Assembly: GCA_900539195.1 (NCBI GenBank) | Contig: UQBC01000008.1 | Coordinates: 17,647 to 81,646 of the forward strand | Direction: 5' to 3' | DNA length: 64,000 nt | DNA from: an uncultured Oscillospiraceae bacterium | GTDB taxonomy: Bacteria > Bacillota > Clostridia > Oscillospirales > Ruminococcaceae | Shown here: piece by piece, positions 46,096 through 53,814 of the stretch | How the letters are laid out: each line of letters opens with the position of its first letter | Numbering within the stretch: position 1 is the first letter of the stretch | Made by a program: the position numbers and the translations under genes | The notes under the pieces: model-generated | The model's input: the letters and a program-made list of their open reading frames with translations, nothing else | Told to the model about the DNA's origin: nothing | The model's database searches: none

Positions 46096-46548
46096 ATGAG
46101 CATCGACGAAATACTTGAAGCAATGGACGACGAGCTTGACAGATCAAAGAATATTCCCCTTACAGGAGGCAGATCACTTATTGATGTTGAGCAGTTCAGA
46201 GAACTTGTAAAGCAGGTAAGACTTAATCTTCCGGGAGAAATCAAGCAAGCTCAGGCGCTTGTAAACGACCGCAGGGTCATTATCAACGACGCAAAGGCAG
46301 AGGCTGAGAGCATCATAAGAAAAGCTGAAGAAAAAGCCAAGGTTATGGTATCGGAAGAAGTAATAACAAAACAGGCTCAGCAGAGAGCGCACGAAATACT
46401 GACTGCGGCACAGACAAAGTCTAAGGAAATCAGAAACGCCACCAACGACTATGTTGAGAATATGCTCAGCAGAGTTGACGAACTGCTGACCGGCAATCTT
46501 GCCGATGTCAGAAAGACCCGCTCGGCATTAAAAGGCACTAAAGGCTGA
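46096..46548 (+). CDS. Coiled-coil protein after coaD, unknown function
   Basis: 150 residues, largely helical. Residues 60-130 form an Ala/Glu/Lys-rich coiled coil (KAEAESIIRKAEEKAKVMVS) resembling the b or H/E stalk subunits of rotary ATPases, so homologues are often annotated as ATPase. Its position between coaD and yigZ, far from the V-ATPase operon, argues against a stalk role. GAAAGGA precedes the ATG. The C-terminus contains VENMLSRVDELLTGNLADV. Confidence 0.7.
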   Translation: MSIDEILEAMDDELDRSKNIPLTGGRSLIDVEQFRELVKQVRLNLPGEIKQAQALVNDRRVIINDAKAEAESIIRKAEEKAKVMVSEEVITKQAQQRAHEILTAAQTKSKEIRNATNDYVENMLSRVDELLTGNLADVRKTRSALKGTKG

Positions 46549-46560
46549 TAGGGGCAGATA

Positions 46561-47178
46561 TTGAGCTATAAGACAATAAGAAAGCGTACCGAAGCTTCGT
46601 TTACCGAAAAGAAATCGGAGTTCATAGGCTACATATCCCCTGCCGCCACCGAAGAAGAAGCCGTGACTTTTATAAGTGAAATAAGAGCTATGCACAGAAA
46701 GGCGACGCACAACTGCTATGCCTATATACTGCGACACAATAATACAGGCAGGCACAGCGATGACGGTGAACCCGGCGGCACTGCCGGTATGCCGATTTAT
46801 GACGTGCTGTCTAAAAACGGCATTACAGACGTTGTATGTGTTGTCACCCGTTATTTCGGCGGTATTCTTCTCGGAACAGGCGGACTCGTACACGCCTACT
46901 CAAAAGGTGCGTCAATGGCACTCGCAAACTCCGAAATTGTCACTATGGAAGTTGCGGACAGCCTTAAAATAAGCTGTGATTACACAATGTATGGTATAAT
47001 CAGTTCGGTTCTGCCCGAATATGAAGCTATTATACGCAATACGGAATATACTGACAGCGTATGCGTTTTTGCAGATGTCAGGACAGAACTTACCGACAGT
47101 CTTACCACAAAGCTTATCGACAAATGCAACGGCAAGGTGAATATAGAAAAGCTTGCCCGCGGTTATGTCGAATTTTAA
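46561..47178 (+). CDS. YigZ/IMPACT-family protein
   Basis: 205-residue protein of the YigZ family. The N-terminal half carries the signature region HNCYAYILRH, SDDGEPGGTAGMPI and VVTRYFGGILLGTGGLVHAY. The C-terminal half is ferredoxin-like. The start is TTG at 46561 (MSYKTIRKRTEAS), preceded by AGGGG. It starts 12 bases after the coiled-coil gene. Function is not settled; eukaryotic IMPACT regulates GCN2. Confidence 0.9.
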   Translation: MSYKTIRKRTEASFTEKKSEFIGYISPAATEEEAVTFISEIRAMHRKATHNCYAYILRHNNTGRHSDDGEPGGTAGMPIYDVLSKNGITDVVCVVTRYFGGILLGTGGLVHAYSKGASMALANSEIVTMEVADSLKISCDYTMYGIISSVLPEYEAIIRNTEYTDSVCVFADVRTELTDSLTTKLIDKCNGKVNIEKLARGYVEF

Positions 47179-47231
47179 ATTATATTAAAAAATTAAAGGA
47201 CTTTTATAAAAATTCTCAGTATATTATTTAT

Positions 47232-47262
47232 GAAGATGAACGATCCGGTATCGCTCATCTTC
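47232..47262. repeat. Hairpin upstream of the dGTPase gene
   Basis: GAAGATGA-a-CGAT-ccggt-ATCG-c-TCATCTTC, a 12-bp stem with one mismatch in the gap between yigZ and dgt. The T-tract after it is poor, so it may be a weak terminator for yigZ or a leader structure. Confidence 0.5.
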
Positions 47263-47299
47263 GATTTGTCACAGACAGTGATGAAAGGGTGTGTTCGGT

Positions 47300-48298
47300 A
47301 TGGATAAATTACCCCGTATGATTACAGAGGAAATAGAAAATATGACTCTGTCGCCCTATGCCTGCAAGAGTACAGACTCAAAAGGCAGAAAGGTATACGA
47401 AACTCCCTGCGATATCCGCACAGACTTCCAGAGAGATCGTGACAGGATCATACATTGCAACTCTTTCAGACGGTTGAAGCATAAGACGCAGGTTTTTCTT
47501 ATTCCGAAGTCGGATCATTACAGAACACGGCTGACGCACACTCTTGAAGTATCGCAGATCGCAAGGACGATTGCAAGAGCATTACGTCTTAACGAGGATC
47601 TCACCGAAGCAATAGCGCTTGGTCACGATCTGGGTCATACACCGTTCGGTCACGACGGCGAACGCACACTTGATCAGCTTGTCCCCGGACATTTCCGACA
47701 CTATGAGCAAAGCAAGCGTGTGGTTGAGATTATTGAGAAAAACGGCAAAGGGCTTAATCTTACCGATGAAGTCATTGACGGCATTCTGTGCCACACCAAC
47801 GCAACAGCGGAAACGCTTGAGGGACAGGTAGTAAAGTTCAGCGACAAGATAGCGTACATAAACCACGATATCGAGGACGCAATAAGAGGCGGTGTGCTCA
47901 GACAGGAGGATCTTCCAAAAGGACCCATCTCTGTGCTTGGCGAAACAAAAAGTCAACGTATAACAACGCTCATTAAATCAATAATTGCCAACAGCACAGA
48001 TCTTATACGTTACGATGATGTAACAAAGCAGGCACACGACGAACTGAGAAAGTTTATGTTTGACTATGTGTATTTTGCACCCAGCACAAATGCCGAAAAA
48101 GGCAAGGCGTGCCATATAGTCGAGTATCTGTACAAATACTTTATAAATTCTCCCGGGAAAATGCCTGAACTATATATCAGTTTTGCGAAGGAGTACGGCA
48201 AAGAACGCGCAGTCTGCGACTTTATCAGCGGAATGACGGACGACTTTGCGGTTGACTACTTCAAGGAGCTTTGCATCCCGAAGAGCTGGTCATATTGA
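47300..48298 (+). CDS. dgt: dGTP triphosphohydrolase-like HD protein
   Basis: HD-superfamily nucleotide triphosphohydrolase of 332 residues that removes the triphosphate from dNTPs. The metal-binding residues lie in RTRLTHTLEVSQIARTIARA and GHDLGHTPFGHDGER. VEYLYKYFINSPGKMP is found near the C-terminus. ATG at 47300 is preferred to the GTG at 47291 because GAAAGGG lies at correct spacing. It is followed 28 bp later by dnaG, an order found in many clostridia. Confidence 0.9.
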   Translation: MDKLPRMITEEIENMTLSPYACKSTDSKGRKVYETPCDIRTDFQRDRDRIIHCNSFRRLKHKTQVFLIPKSDHYRTRLTHTLEVSQIARTIARALRLNEDLTEAIALGHDLGHTPFGHDGERTLDQLVPGHFRHYEQSKRVVEIIEKNGKGLNLTDEVIDGILCHTNATAETLEGQVVKFSDKIAYINHDIEDAIRGGVLRQEDLPKGPISVLGETKSQRITTLIKSIIANSTDLIRYDDVTKQAHDELRKFMFDYVYFAPSTNAEKGKACHIVEYLYKYFINSPGKMPELYISFAKEYGKERAVCDFISGMTDDFAVDYFKELCIPKSWSY

Positions 48299-48326
48299 TA
48301 CAATGTAAATAAAGAAAGGAAAAACG

Positions 48327-50087
48327 ATGCGTTTATCGGAGGACTTTCTTTTAAGAGTCAAAGAAAGCAATGATATATACGATGTCATCTCATCGTATGT
48401 ACCGCTCAAAAAGACTGGTACAGACTATGTCTGCAACTGTCCTTTCCATTCGGAAAAAACTCCTTCCTGCCACATATACACTGCAACCCAGAGCTTTTAT
48501 TGCTTCGGCTGCGGAGCGGCAGGAGATGTTATAAATTTCATACGACTTTACGAACATCTTGACTACATAGAAAGCGTAAAGTTCCTTGCGCAGAGAGTCG
48601 GCATACCGATGCCTGAAGACGGCGGAGATGACGGTGCAAAAAAGCGTTCAAGGACGCTTGAGATGAATCGCGAAGCAGGGAGATTCTTCCACAAATATCT
48701 TTACTCGCCCGCCGGCAAGGAAGGTCTTGATTATCTATACAACAGAGGGCTTACAGACCATACGATACGGACTTATGGTCTGGGCTATGCTCCCGACAGC
48801 TGGGATACGCTGAAAAATCATATGCATTCACTCGGATACGGAGATGCAGAGATGGAAGAAGCGTCATTGCTTTCAAAATCATCAAAAAGTGATAATTACT
48901 TTGACTTTTTCAAGTATAGGGTTATGTTTCCGTTTATTGATGTAAGAGGTAACATTGTCGGATTTTCCGGGCGTGTAATAGGAGGAGATGATAACAGGAA
49001 ATACCTTAATACTAAAGCGACTGTAGTCTATAATAAGAGTACATTCCTGTACAGCCTGAACCACGCAAAAAACGCAGGCGAAAATACACTGATAATGTGC
49101 GAGGGAAACCTTGACGTTATCTCAATGTTTCAGGCAGGCTTCAAAAATGCCGTTGCGACCTGCGGCACTGCTATAACAGACGCTCACGCACGGACAATAG
49201 CAAACCTAGGTTTTAAAAAAGTCATTCTTGCATACGACAGCGATGACGCAGGTCAGAAAGCCACCGCCAGAGCGATGAATATTCTGGATAAGGTGGGAAT
49301 ATCGGCGAACGTTCTCACAATGCAGGGTGCGAAAGACCCTGACGAATATATTAAAAAATTCGGAAAAGAAGCGTTCAGGATGCTGATTGACGGCAGTGAA
49401 TCAGGTATGGAATATGAGCTGAAAAAGCTACGCACCACCGTTGATTTGACAACGCCGGAAGGAAAATCGGAGTATCTGAAAAAAGCGGTCGAATTTATAG
49501 CGAATATAAACAGTTCTATAGACCGCGCCGTATATATTTCAAGCATATCGCAGGAGTGCGATGTAAACCGTGCAAATGTTGATATTGCAGTAAATCAGAT
49601 ATTGCGCAGGAGGTTTAAGGCGAAGGAAAACGATCGGCGTAAAGAGATACTGAGCGGAACACGCACAAGGGACAAGATAAATCCGGAAGCCTCGCGCTAT
49701 CCTGTAGAAACACAGGCAGAGCGCGGTATTATAGCGTTTTTGTTTCACTCCCCCGACTTTTTGAAAAAGATTACCGACAAGATAACCTCAGACGACTTTG
49801 TGACCGAGTTCAACAAGCGTTTGTTCATTGACCTTACAGCTATGATATCGTGCGGTCTGTCAAATGACGTTGCTGTACTCTCCGAAAGATATACTGCGGA
49901 GGAAGTGGCATCAATATACAAGCTGATACACGATAACAACGATTTACCGTACAGCGTGGACAGACTGAACGATTATCTGAATGTACTTATAAAATACAGA
50001 GATAAAAAACAGACAAAGAAAGTGACAGATATGTCGGCAGACGAACTACGGCAATTTGCCGATAGAATAAAGAACAAAAAATCATGA
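48327..50087 (+). CDS. dnaG: DNA primase DnaG
   Basis: Synthesises RNA primers for DNA replication. The N-terminal zinc ribbon has CPFHSEKTPSCHI and FYCFGCGAAGDVINFI. The TOPRIM core follows with MCEGNLDVISMFQAG (Glu) and LAYDSDDAGQKA (Asp pair). A C-terminal DnaB-interacting helical domain ends the 586-residue protein. GAAAGGA precedes the ATG. Next to rpoD, 27 bp away, as in the macromolecular-synthesis operon of many bacteria. Confidence 0.97.
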   Translation: MRLSEDFLLRVKESNDIYDVISSYVPLKKTGTDYVCNCPFHSEKTPSCHIYTATQSFYCFGCGAAGDVINFIRLYEHLDYIESVKFLAQRVGIPMPEDGGDDGAKKRSRTLEMNREAGRFFHKYLYSPAGKEGLDYLYNRGLTDHTIRTYGLGYAPDSWDTLKNHMHSLGYGDAEMEEASLLSKSSKSDNYFDFFKYRVMFPFIDVRGNIVGFSGRVIGGDDNRKYLNTKATVVYNKSTFLYSLNHAKNAGENTLIMCEGNLDVISMFQAGFKNAVATCGTAITDAHARTIANLGFKKVILAYDSDDAGQKATARAMNILDKVGISANVLTMQGAKDPDEYIKKFGKEAFRMLIDGSESGMEYELKKLRTTVDLTTPEGKSEYLKKAVEFIANINSSIDRAVYISSISQECDVNRANVDIAVNQILRRRFKAKENDRRKEILSGTRTRDKINPEASRYPVETQAERGIIAFLFHSPDFLKKITDKITSDDFVTEFNKRLFIDLTAMISCGLSNDVAVLSERYTAEEVASIYKLIHDNNDLPYSVDRLNDYLNVLIKYRDKKQTKKVTDMSADELRQFADRIKNKKS

Positions 50088-50114
50088 CGTCAAGTCCTGA
50101 AAGGAAAGATAAAT

Positions 50115-51191
50115 ATGGCAGACAGCAAAATAAACGAACTCATAAATCACGGCAAGCAGAACGGTAAACTCACCACAAAGGAAATTACCGATGTACTGGA
50201 AGAGCTTGACTTCGACGCCGATGAAATAAACAAGCTCTATGACGATTTTGAAAACAGCAACATTGAAATAGTTGATGACTTCACAGCAGACGAAGATCTT
50301 GACAGTGCGCTTGACTTTACGGACAGCGACGACTTTGAGTCTTCCCTTTCGTCAGAAGGCATTGCTATCGACGACCCTGTAAAAATCTATCTTAAGGAAA
50401 TAGGCAGAGTGCCTCTGCTTTCCGCGGAAGAAGAAATTGAGCTTGCAACACGTATGGCTCAGGGCGACAAGTACGCAAGAAAACGTCTTAGCGAAGCTAA
50501 CCTGCGACTTGTTGTCAGCATAGCTAAAAGATATGTCGGCAGAGGTATGCAGTTCCTTGACCTTATTCAGGAAGGCAACCTCGGTCTTATAAAGGCAGTC
50601 GAGAAGTTCGACTATACAAAGGGCTACAAGTTCTCAACATATGCCACATGGTGGATAAGACAGGCTATCACACGTTCCATTGCCGATCAGGCGAGAACTA
50701 TAAGAATACCTGTTCATATGGTAGAAACTATTACAAAGGTAAAGAAGGTATCGAGCCAGCTTTTACATGAGAACGGTCATGAACCTACGCCCAAGGAGAT
50801 TGCCGACAGGCTTGGTATAACAGTTGACAGAGTAAGAGAAATACTCAGGATTTCACAGGATCCGGTTTCCCTTGAAACGCCTATCGGTGAAGAGGAAGAC
50901 AGCCACTTAGGCGACTTTATCCCCGACGAGGACGCACCCGCACCTGCTGAAGCCGCATCAAGAACACTGCTCAAGGAGCAGCTCAGCGAGATACTCGGTA
51001 CTCTCACTCCCCGTGAAGAAAAGGTACTGCGTTTAAGATTCGGTCTTGAAGACGGCAGACCGAGAACTCTTGAAGAAGTCGGCAAGGAATTCGATGTAAC
51101 AAGAGAGCGTATCAGACAGATAGAAGCAAAGGCACTCAGAAAGCTGAGACATCCATCAAGAAGCAAGAAGCTGAAGGATTTTCTGGACTGA
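50115..51191 (+). CDS. rpoD: RNA polymerase primary sigma factor
   Basis: Housekeeping sigma-70 factor of 358 residues. After a short region 1.1 comes region 1.2 (DPVKIYLKEIGRVPLLS). Region 2 (RLVVSIAKRYVGRGMQFLDL; YKFSTYATWWIRQAITRSIA) recognises the -10. Region 3 follows, and region 4 (VTRERIRQIEAKALRKLRHP) recognises the -35. The consensus -35/-10 pairs throughout this window agree with a standard sigma of this kind. AAAGGA precedes the ATG. Confidence 0.97.
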   Translation: MADSKINELINHGKQNGKLTTKEITDVLEELDFDADEINKLYDDFENSNIEIVDDFTADEDLDSALDFTDSDDFESSLSSEGIAIDDPVKIYLKEIGRVPLLSAEEEIELATRMAQGDKYARKRLSEANLRLVVSIAKRYVGRGMQFLDLIQEGNLGLIKAVEKFDYTKGYKFSTYATWWIRQAITRSIADQARTIRIPVHMVETITKVKKVSSQLLHENGHEPTPKEIADRLGITVDRVREILRISQDPVSLETPIGEEEDSHLGDFIPDEDAPAPAEAASRTLLKEQLSEILGTLTPREEKVLRLRFGLEDGRPRTLEEVGKEFDVTRERIRQIEAKALRKLRHPSRSKKLKDFLD

Positions 51192-51204
51192 TAAGGAGTA
51201 ACAG

Positions 51205-51612
51205 ATGCACATTACTCTGGAAACCGACTATGCAATAAGGATAGTCGATTTTATGGCTAAGAACTCAGGAAGACTGGATGCAAAGACGATATCCGAAAAG
51301 ACATCCGTTCCGCAGACATTCGCTATGAAAATACTCAGAAAGCTGGGTTCTGCCGACATAGTAAATTCATACAAGGGTACAAAAGGTGGATACGAACTGA
51401 GCAAAGCTCCGTCCGAGCTTTCACTTTACGATGTTGTAGAAGCAGTTGAGGGTACATATATGTTCAGCCGTTGCCTGGACGGTCACTATAACTGTAACCG
51501 AGCGGAAAAAGGTCTGCCCTGTAGCTACCGCATGGCTTTTGCCAAGATATCTGACATAGTTTGCGAAGAGCTCAAAAAGCTTAAATTTGATGATTTCACC
51601 GGAAAGACTTGA
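51205..51612 (+). CDS. Rrf2-family transcriptional regulator with three cysteines
   Basis: 135-residue winged-helix regulator. The HTH is TISEKTSVPQTFAMKILRKL with the wing GTKGGYELSKAP. A cysteine trio, CLDGHYNC followed by GLPC (C-x6-C-x8-C), sits at the position used by IscR and NsrR to bind an iron-sulfur cluster. It may therefore sense iron-sulfur status, oxygen or NO. AAGGAG precedes the ATG. It is 13 bp after rpoD and upstream of pyrE, which has its own promoter starting inside its 3' end. Confidence 0.9.
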   Translation: MHITLETDYAIRIVDFMAKNSGRLDAKTISEKTSVPQTFAMKILRKLGSADIVNSYKGTKGGYELSKAPSELSLYDVVEAVEGTYMFSRCLDGHYNCNRAEKGLPCSYRMAFAKISDIVCEELKKLKFDDFTGKT

Positions 51613-51637
51613 CAAGGCAAATCCGATATGCTATAAT
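51609..51637 (+). promoter_or_regulatory. Promoter of pyrE
   Basis: TTGACA at 51609-51614, overlapping the Rrf2 stop codon, and TATAAT at 51632-51637 with a 17-base spacer: full consensus. Confidence 0.88.
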
Positions 51638-51681
51638 ATATAGCGTTAAGTTTTGGAGTAACGACCGAAAAGGAGAACATT

Positions 51682-52341
51682 ATGACGTACAAAGAGAGTT
51701 TTATCAAATTCATGGTTGACAGCGGAGTTCTTACATTCGGTGAGTTCACACTCAAGAGCGGAAGAAAAGCTCCTTACTTCATAAACACAGGTAACTATAA
51801 GACCGGTGCACAGCTTGCAAAGCTCGGTGAGTTCTATGCAGAGTGCATTCACGATAACGGTATCGAAGCCGATGTTCTGTTCGGACCTGCTTACAAGGGT
51901 ATTCCCCTTTCAGTAAGTGCTTGTGTAGCACTGTTCAACAAGTTCGGCGTTGATGCAAGCTACTGCTTTGACAGAAAAGAAGTCAAGGATCACGGCGAAG
52001 GCGGTATGTTTGTAGGTAAACAGCTCGCTGACGGTGATAAGGTAGTTATTATCGAAGACGTTATGACATCAGGCAAGGCTCTTAGAGAGGTACTTCCCAA
52101 GCTTAAAGGTGCAGCTGACATAAACGTTACAGCAATGGTAATAACAGTTGACCGTATGGAAAAAGCGCTTGACAGCGACTTAAGCGCAGTTCAGTCTGCC
52201 GATAAGGATTTCGGCGTAAAGGTTTACTCAATTGTTAATATCAATGACATAATCAGTGCCATTGAAAACGGTGTTATCGAGGGCAAGCAGTACCTTGACG
52301 CTATGAAGCAGTACCGTAGCACTTACGGCGTAGAATATTAA
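51682..52341 (+). CDS. pyrE: Orotate phosphoribosyltransferase
   Basis: Converts orotate and PRPP to OMP in pyrimidine synthesis. The PRPP loop is VVIIEDVMTSGKALREV. FGEFTLKSGRKAPYFINTG at the N-terminus and FGPAYKGIPLSVS are family motifs. Length 219 is normal. AAAAGGAG precedes the ATG. It stands alone, away from other pyr genes, under its own consensus promoter, and is followed by tRNA-Pro. No pyrimidine attenuator structure was recognised in its leader. Confidence 0.95.
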   Translation: MTYKESFIKFMVDSGVLTFGEFTLKSGRKAPYFINTGNYKTGAQLAKLGEFYAECIHDNGIEADVLFGPAYKGIPLSVSACVALFNKFGVDASYCFDRKEVKDHGEGGMFVGKQLADGDKVVIIEDVMTSGKALREVLPKLKGAADINVTAMVITVDRMEKALDSDLSAVQSADKDFGVKVYSIVNINDIISAIENGVIEGKQYLDAMKQYRSTYGVEY

Positions 52342-52352
52342 TTGAATACTCT

Positions 52353-52372
52353 TCCCTCTTGAAAAAGAGGGA
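52353..52372. repeat. Small hairpin between pyrE and tRNA-Pro
   Basis: TCCCTCTT-gaaa-AAGAGGGA, perfect 8-bp stem with a GAAA tetraloop. It has no T-run, so it may be an RNA-processing or stability element between pyrE and the tRNA rather than a terminator. Confidence 0.5.
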
Positions 52373-52378
52373 TCATAT

Positions 52379-52455
52379 CGAGGTGTGGCTCAGTTTGGTA
52401 GAGCGCTGCGTTCGGGACGCAGAGGTCGCAAGTTCAAATCTTGTCACCTCGACCA
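52379..52455 (+). tRNA. tRNA-Pro (anticodon CGG)
   Basis: 77 bases including encoded CCA. The acceptor stem pairs CGAGGTG with CACCTCG. The anticodon stem CTGCG/CGCAG encloses the loop TTCGGGA with anticodon CGG. The T arm carries GTTCAAATC. It may be cotranscribed with pyrE since no separate promoter was found. Confidence 0.95.
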
Positions 52456-52460
52456 TAACA

Positions 52461-52510
52461 GGACACCAATTTTGATACAATGCGTATCTTGATTGGTGTC
52501 CGTTTTCTTT
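52461..52510 (+). terminator. Terminator after tRNA-Pro
   Basis: GGACACCAAT pairs with ATTGGTGTCC, with an additional inner stem GATAC/GTATC, followed by GTTTTCTTT. Confidence 0.85.
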
Positions 52511-52560
52511 ATCCGAAAGTCCTTGTTTAATGGGATTTGTCAACACAATTTAACGAAAGC

Positions 52561-52616
52561 AGGCTCTGCGATGACTGAAAAACGGTCACAGCAGAGCCTT
52601 TTCTATTTTTTGCCTT
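52561..52616 (+). terminator. Second terminator-like hairpin
   Basis: AGGCTCTGC pairs with GCAGAGCCT, inner TGAC/GTCA, followed by TTTCTATTTTTT. It follows no recognised gene, so it is probably the end of a lost gene. Confidence 0.65.
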
Positions 52617-52937
52617 TATACTATTTAACGAAAGGTCGTAAGGGTGTGCATTTTCGGCAAGGGGGTGTGTACTTTTTAATTATTCCTGAAATTAACCAAA
52701 AGTCGCAAGGCTTGCTCATTAAAATTTGAGCAGTCCTATGGCTCTGTTATTTTATGATACTAACCTTAGTGCCGCTTCCATAAACATCTACTTTTAACCC
52801 ATTGCAGCAACATCTGCATATATTAAAATTCAATCTGTGGTTCAGAACTGTGAAATTTAGCCACTAACAATATATAAAGTTGTGGTGATAAGTATCAAAG
52901 CTTTTCAGAAGTAAGTTTGATGCAGAATGTTTAAGAT
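52617..52937. other. Gene-free region with decayed sequence
   Basis: No convincing gene. On the minus strand a start-less frame of about 39 codons ends in VDVYGSGTKVSIIK and a TAA near 52744. It shares a 14-base match CTAACCTTAGTGCC (52760-52773) with the 3' end of the recombinase relic at 59143. It could be another gene remnant, but it is too short to identify. Confidence 0.4.
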
Positions 52938-53774
52938 TTACGCCAACTGAAAAGCCACTATACCCACAATGCAGATCATACTTCCGATCAGATTGAGCCG
53001 TGAACGCTTTTCTCTGCGAATCAGCCCTATTACGAAAAGCGTTACAAGGATCATCGGCTGAATGAACGAGTAATTTGCAAGGCTTATAGATATAACCGCA
53101 TTTTCAAGCAGCATTCCGAGCGTATTTGGAATTCTGGCAAGCACTACCTTAACAACGCCGCTTTGATTATTCTTAATAAGCTCCTTGATATGAACTCTCG
53201 GCAGCATTATCAGCGAAATTATCACCATAGCCGGAAGAAGCTGCATTGTTGATGAAGCATACGGAGAGAAACTCCTTATAATAAGCCCGTACCCGTATTT
53301 TGAAACAAGATATAACACCAACGGCAGAATTATCTGTTTATAGTTTACACTGCCACATTTAGACGACTTTGCAATAAATACAAGGCCTGCAGCTGTTGCA
53401 AATATACAAATCAGTTTGAAAACACTGAGTTCAGACCCGAAAAAAATGTCGGTGAAATAAGACGCAAACAGGGTTATCCCGAGCCATGCTTTCAGCTCAA
53501 AAGCAGAAAGCTGTTTCAGCACCCGTGCGCTCATCTGGAATTCAAGCATTTTGCACGCCGCAACCAGCAATACCGCTAAAAACGACTGCCATGTAAAACT
53601 GAAACTCAGATTCTGGAAAGGCAGGCTTGCAGCAAGGAACACCGACATCGACGAGCACATCAGGAATGTAAATTCATCGCCGGAGAAGTTAGCTTTGGCA
53701 GCGGCGTATTTGTCATTCAGCGAGCATATTGTATAGCAGGCTGTCACAGCGAGCATCAGAATAATAACGTTCAT
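52938..53774 (-). CDS. EamA/DMT-type permease
   Basis: 278-residue membrane protein with about nine or ten hydrophobic segments, organised as two EamA-like halves. Examples are FKLICIFATAAGLVFIA in the first half and LNLIGSMICIVGIVAF at the end. Members move small metabolites; the substrate is not predictable. ATG at 53774 has AGAGG 5 bases upstream. It lies 40 bp after the GH2 gene on the same strand, so it is probably cotranscribed and may handle the sugar product or aglycone. Confidence 0.8.
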   Translation of the reverse strand: MNVIILMLAVTACYTICSLNDKYAAAKANFSGDEFTFLMCSSMSVFLAASLPFQNLSFSFTWQSFLAVLLVAACKMLEFQMSARVLKQLSAFELKAWLGITLFASYFTDIFFGSELSVFKLICIFATAAGLVFIAKSSKCGSVNYKQIILPLVLYLVSKYGYGLIIRSFSPYASSTMQLLPAMVIISLIMLPRVHIKELIKNNQSGVVKVVLARIPNTLGMLLENAVISISLANYSFIQPMILVTLFVIGLIRREKRSRLNLIGSMICIVGIVAFQLA

Positions 53775-53814
53775 AATCAACCTCTATTATGATGAATAAA
53801 ACATACTGACACGT

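Noticed and set aside
46096..46548. A V-ATPase stalk subunit outside the main operon
   Set aside because: Only a generic coiled coil; all stalk subunits are already present in the operon, and the coaD/yigZ context is unrelated.
52493..52729. 78-residue plus-strand frame after tRNA-Pro
   Set aside because: Begins inside the tRNA terminator and crosses a second terminator hairpin; no domain.
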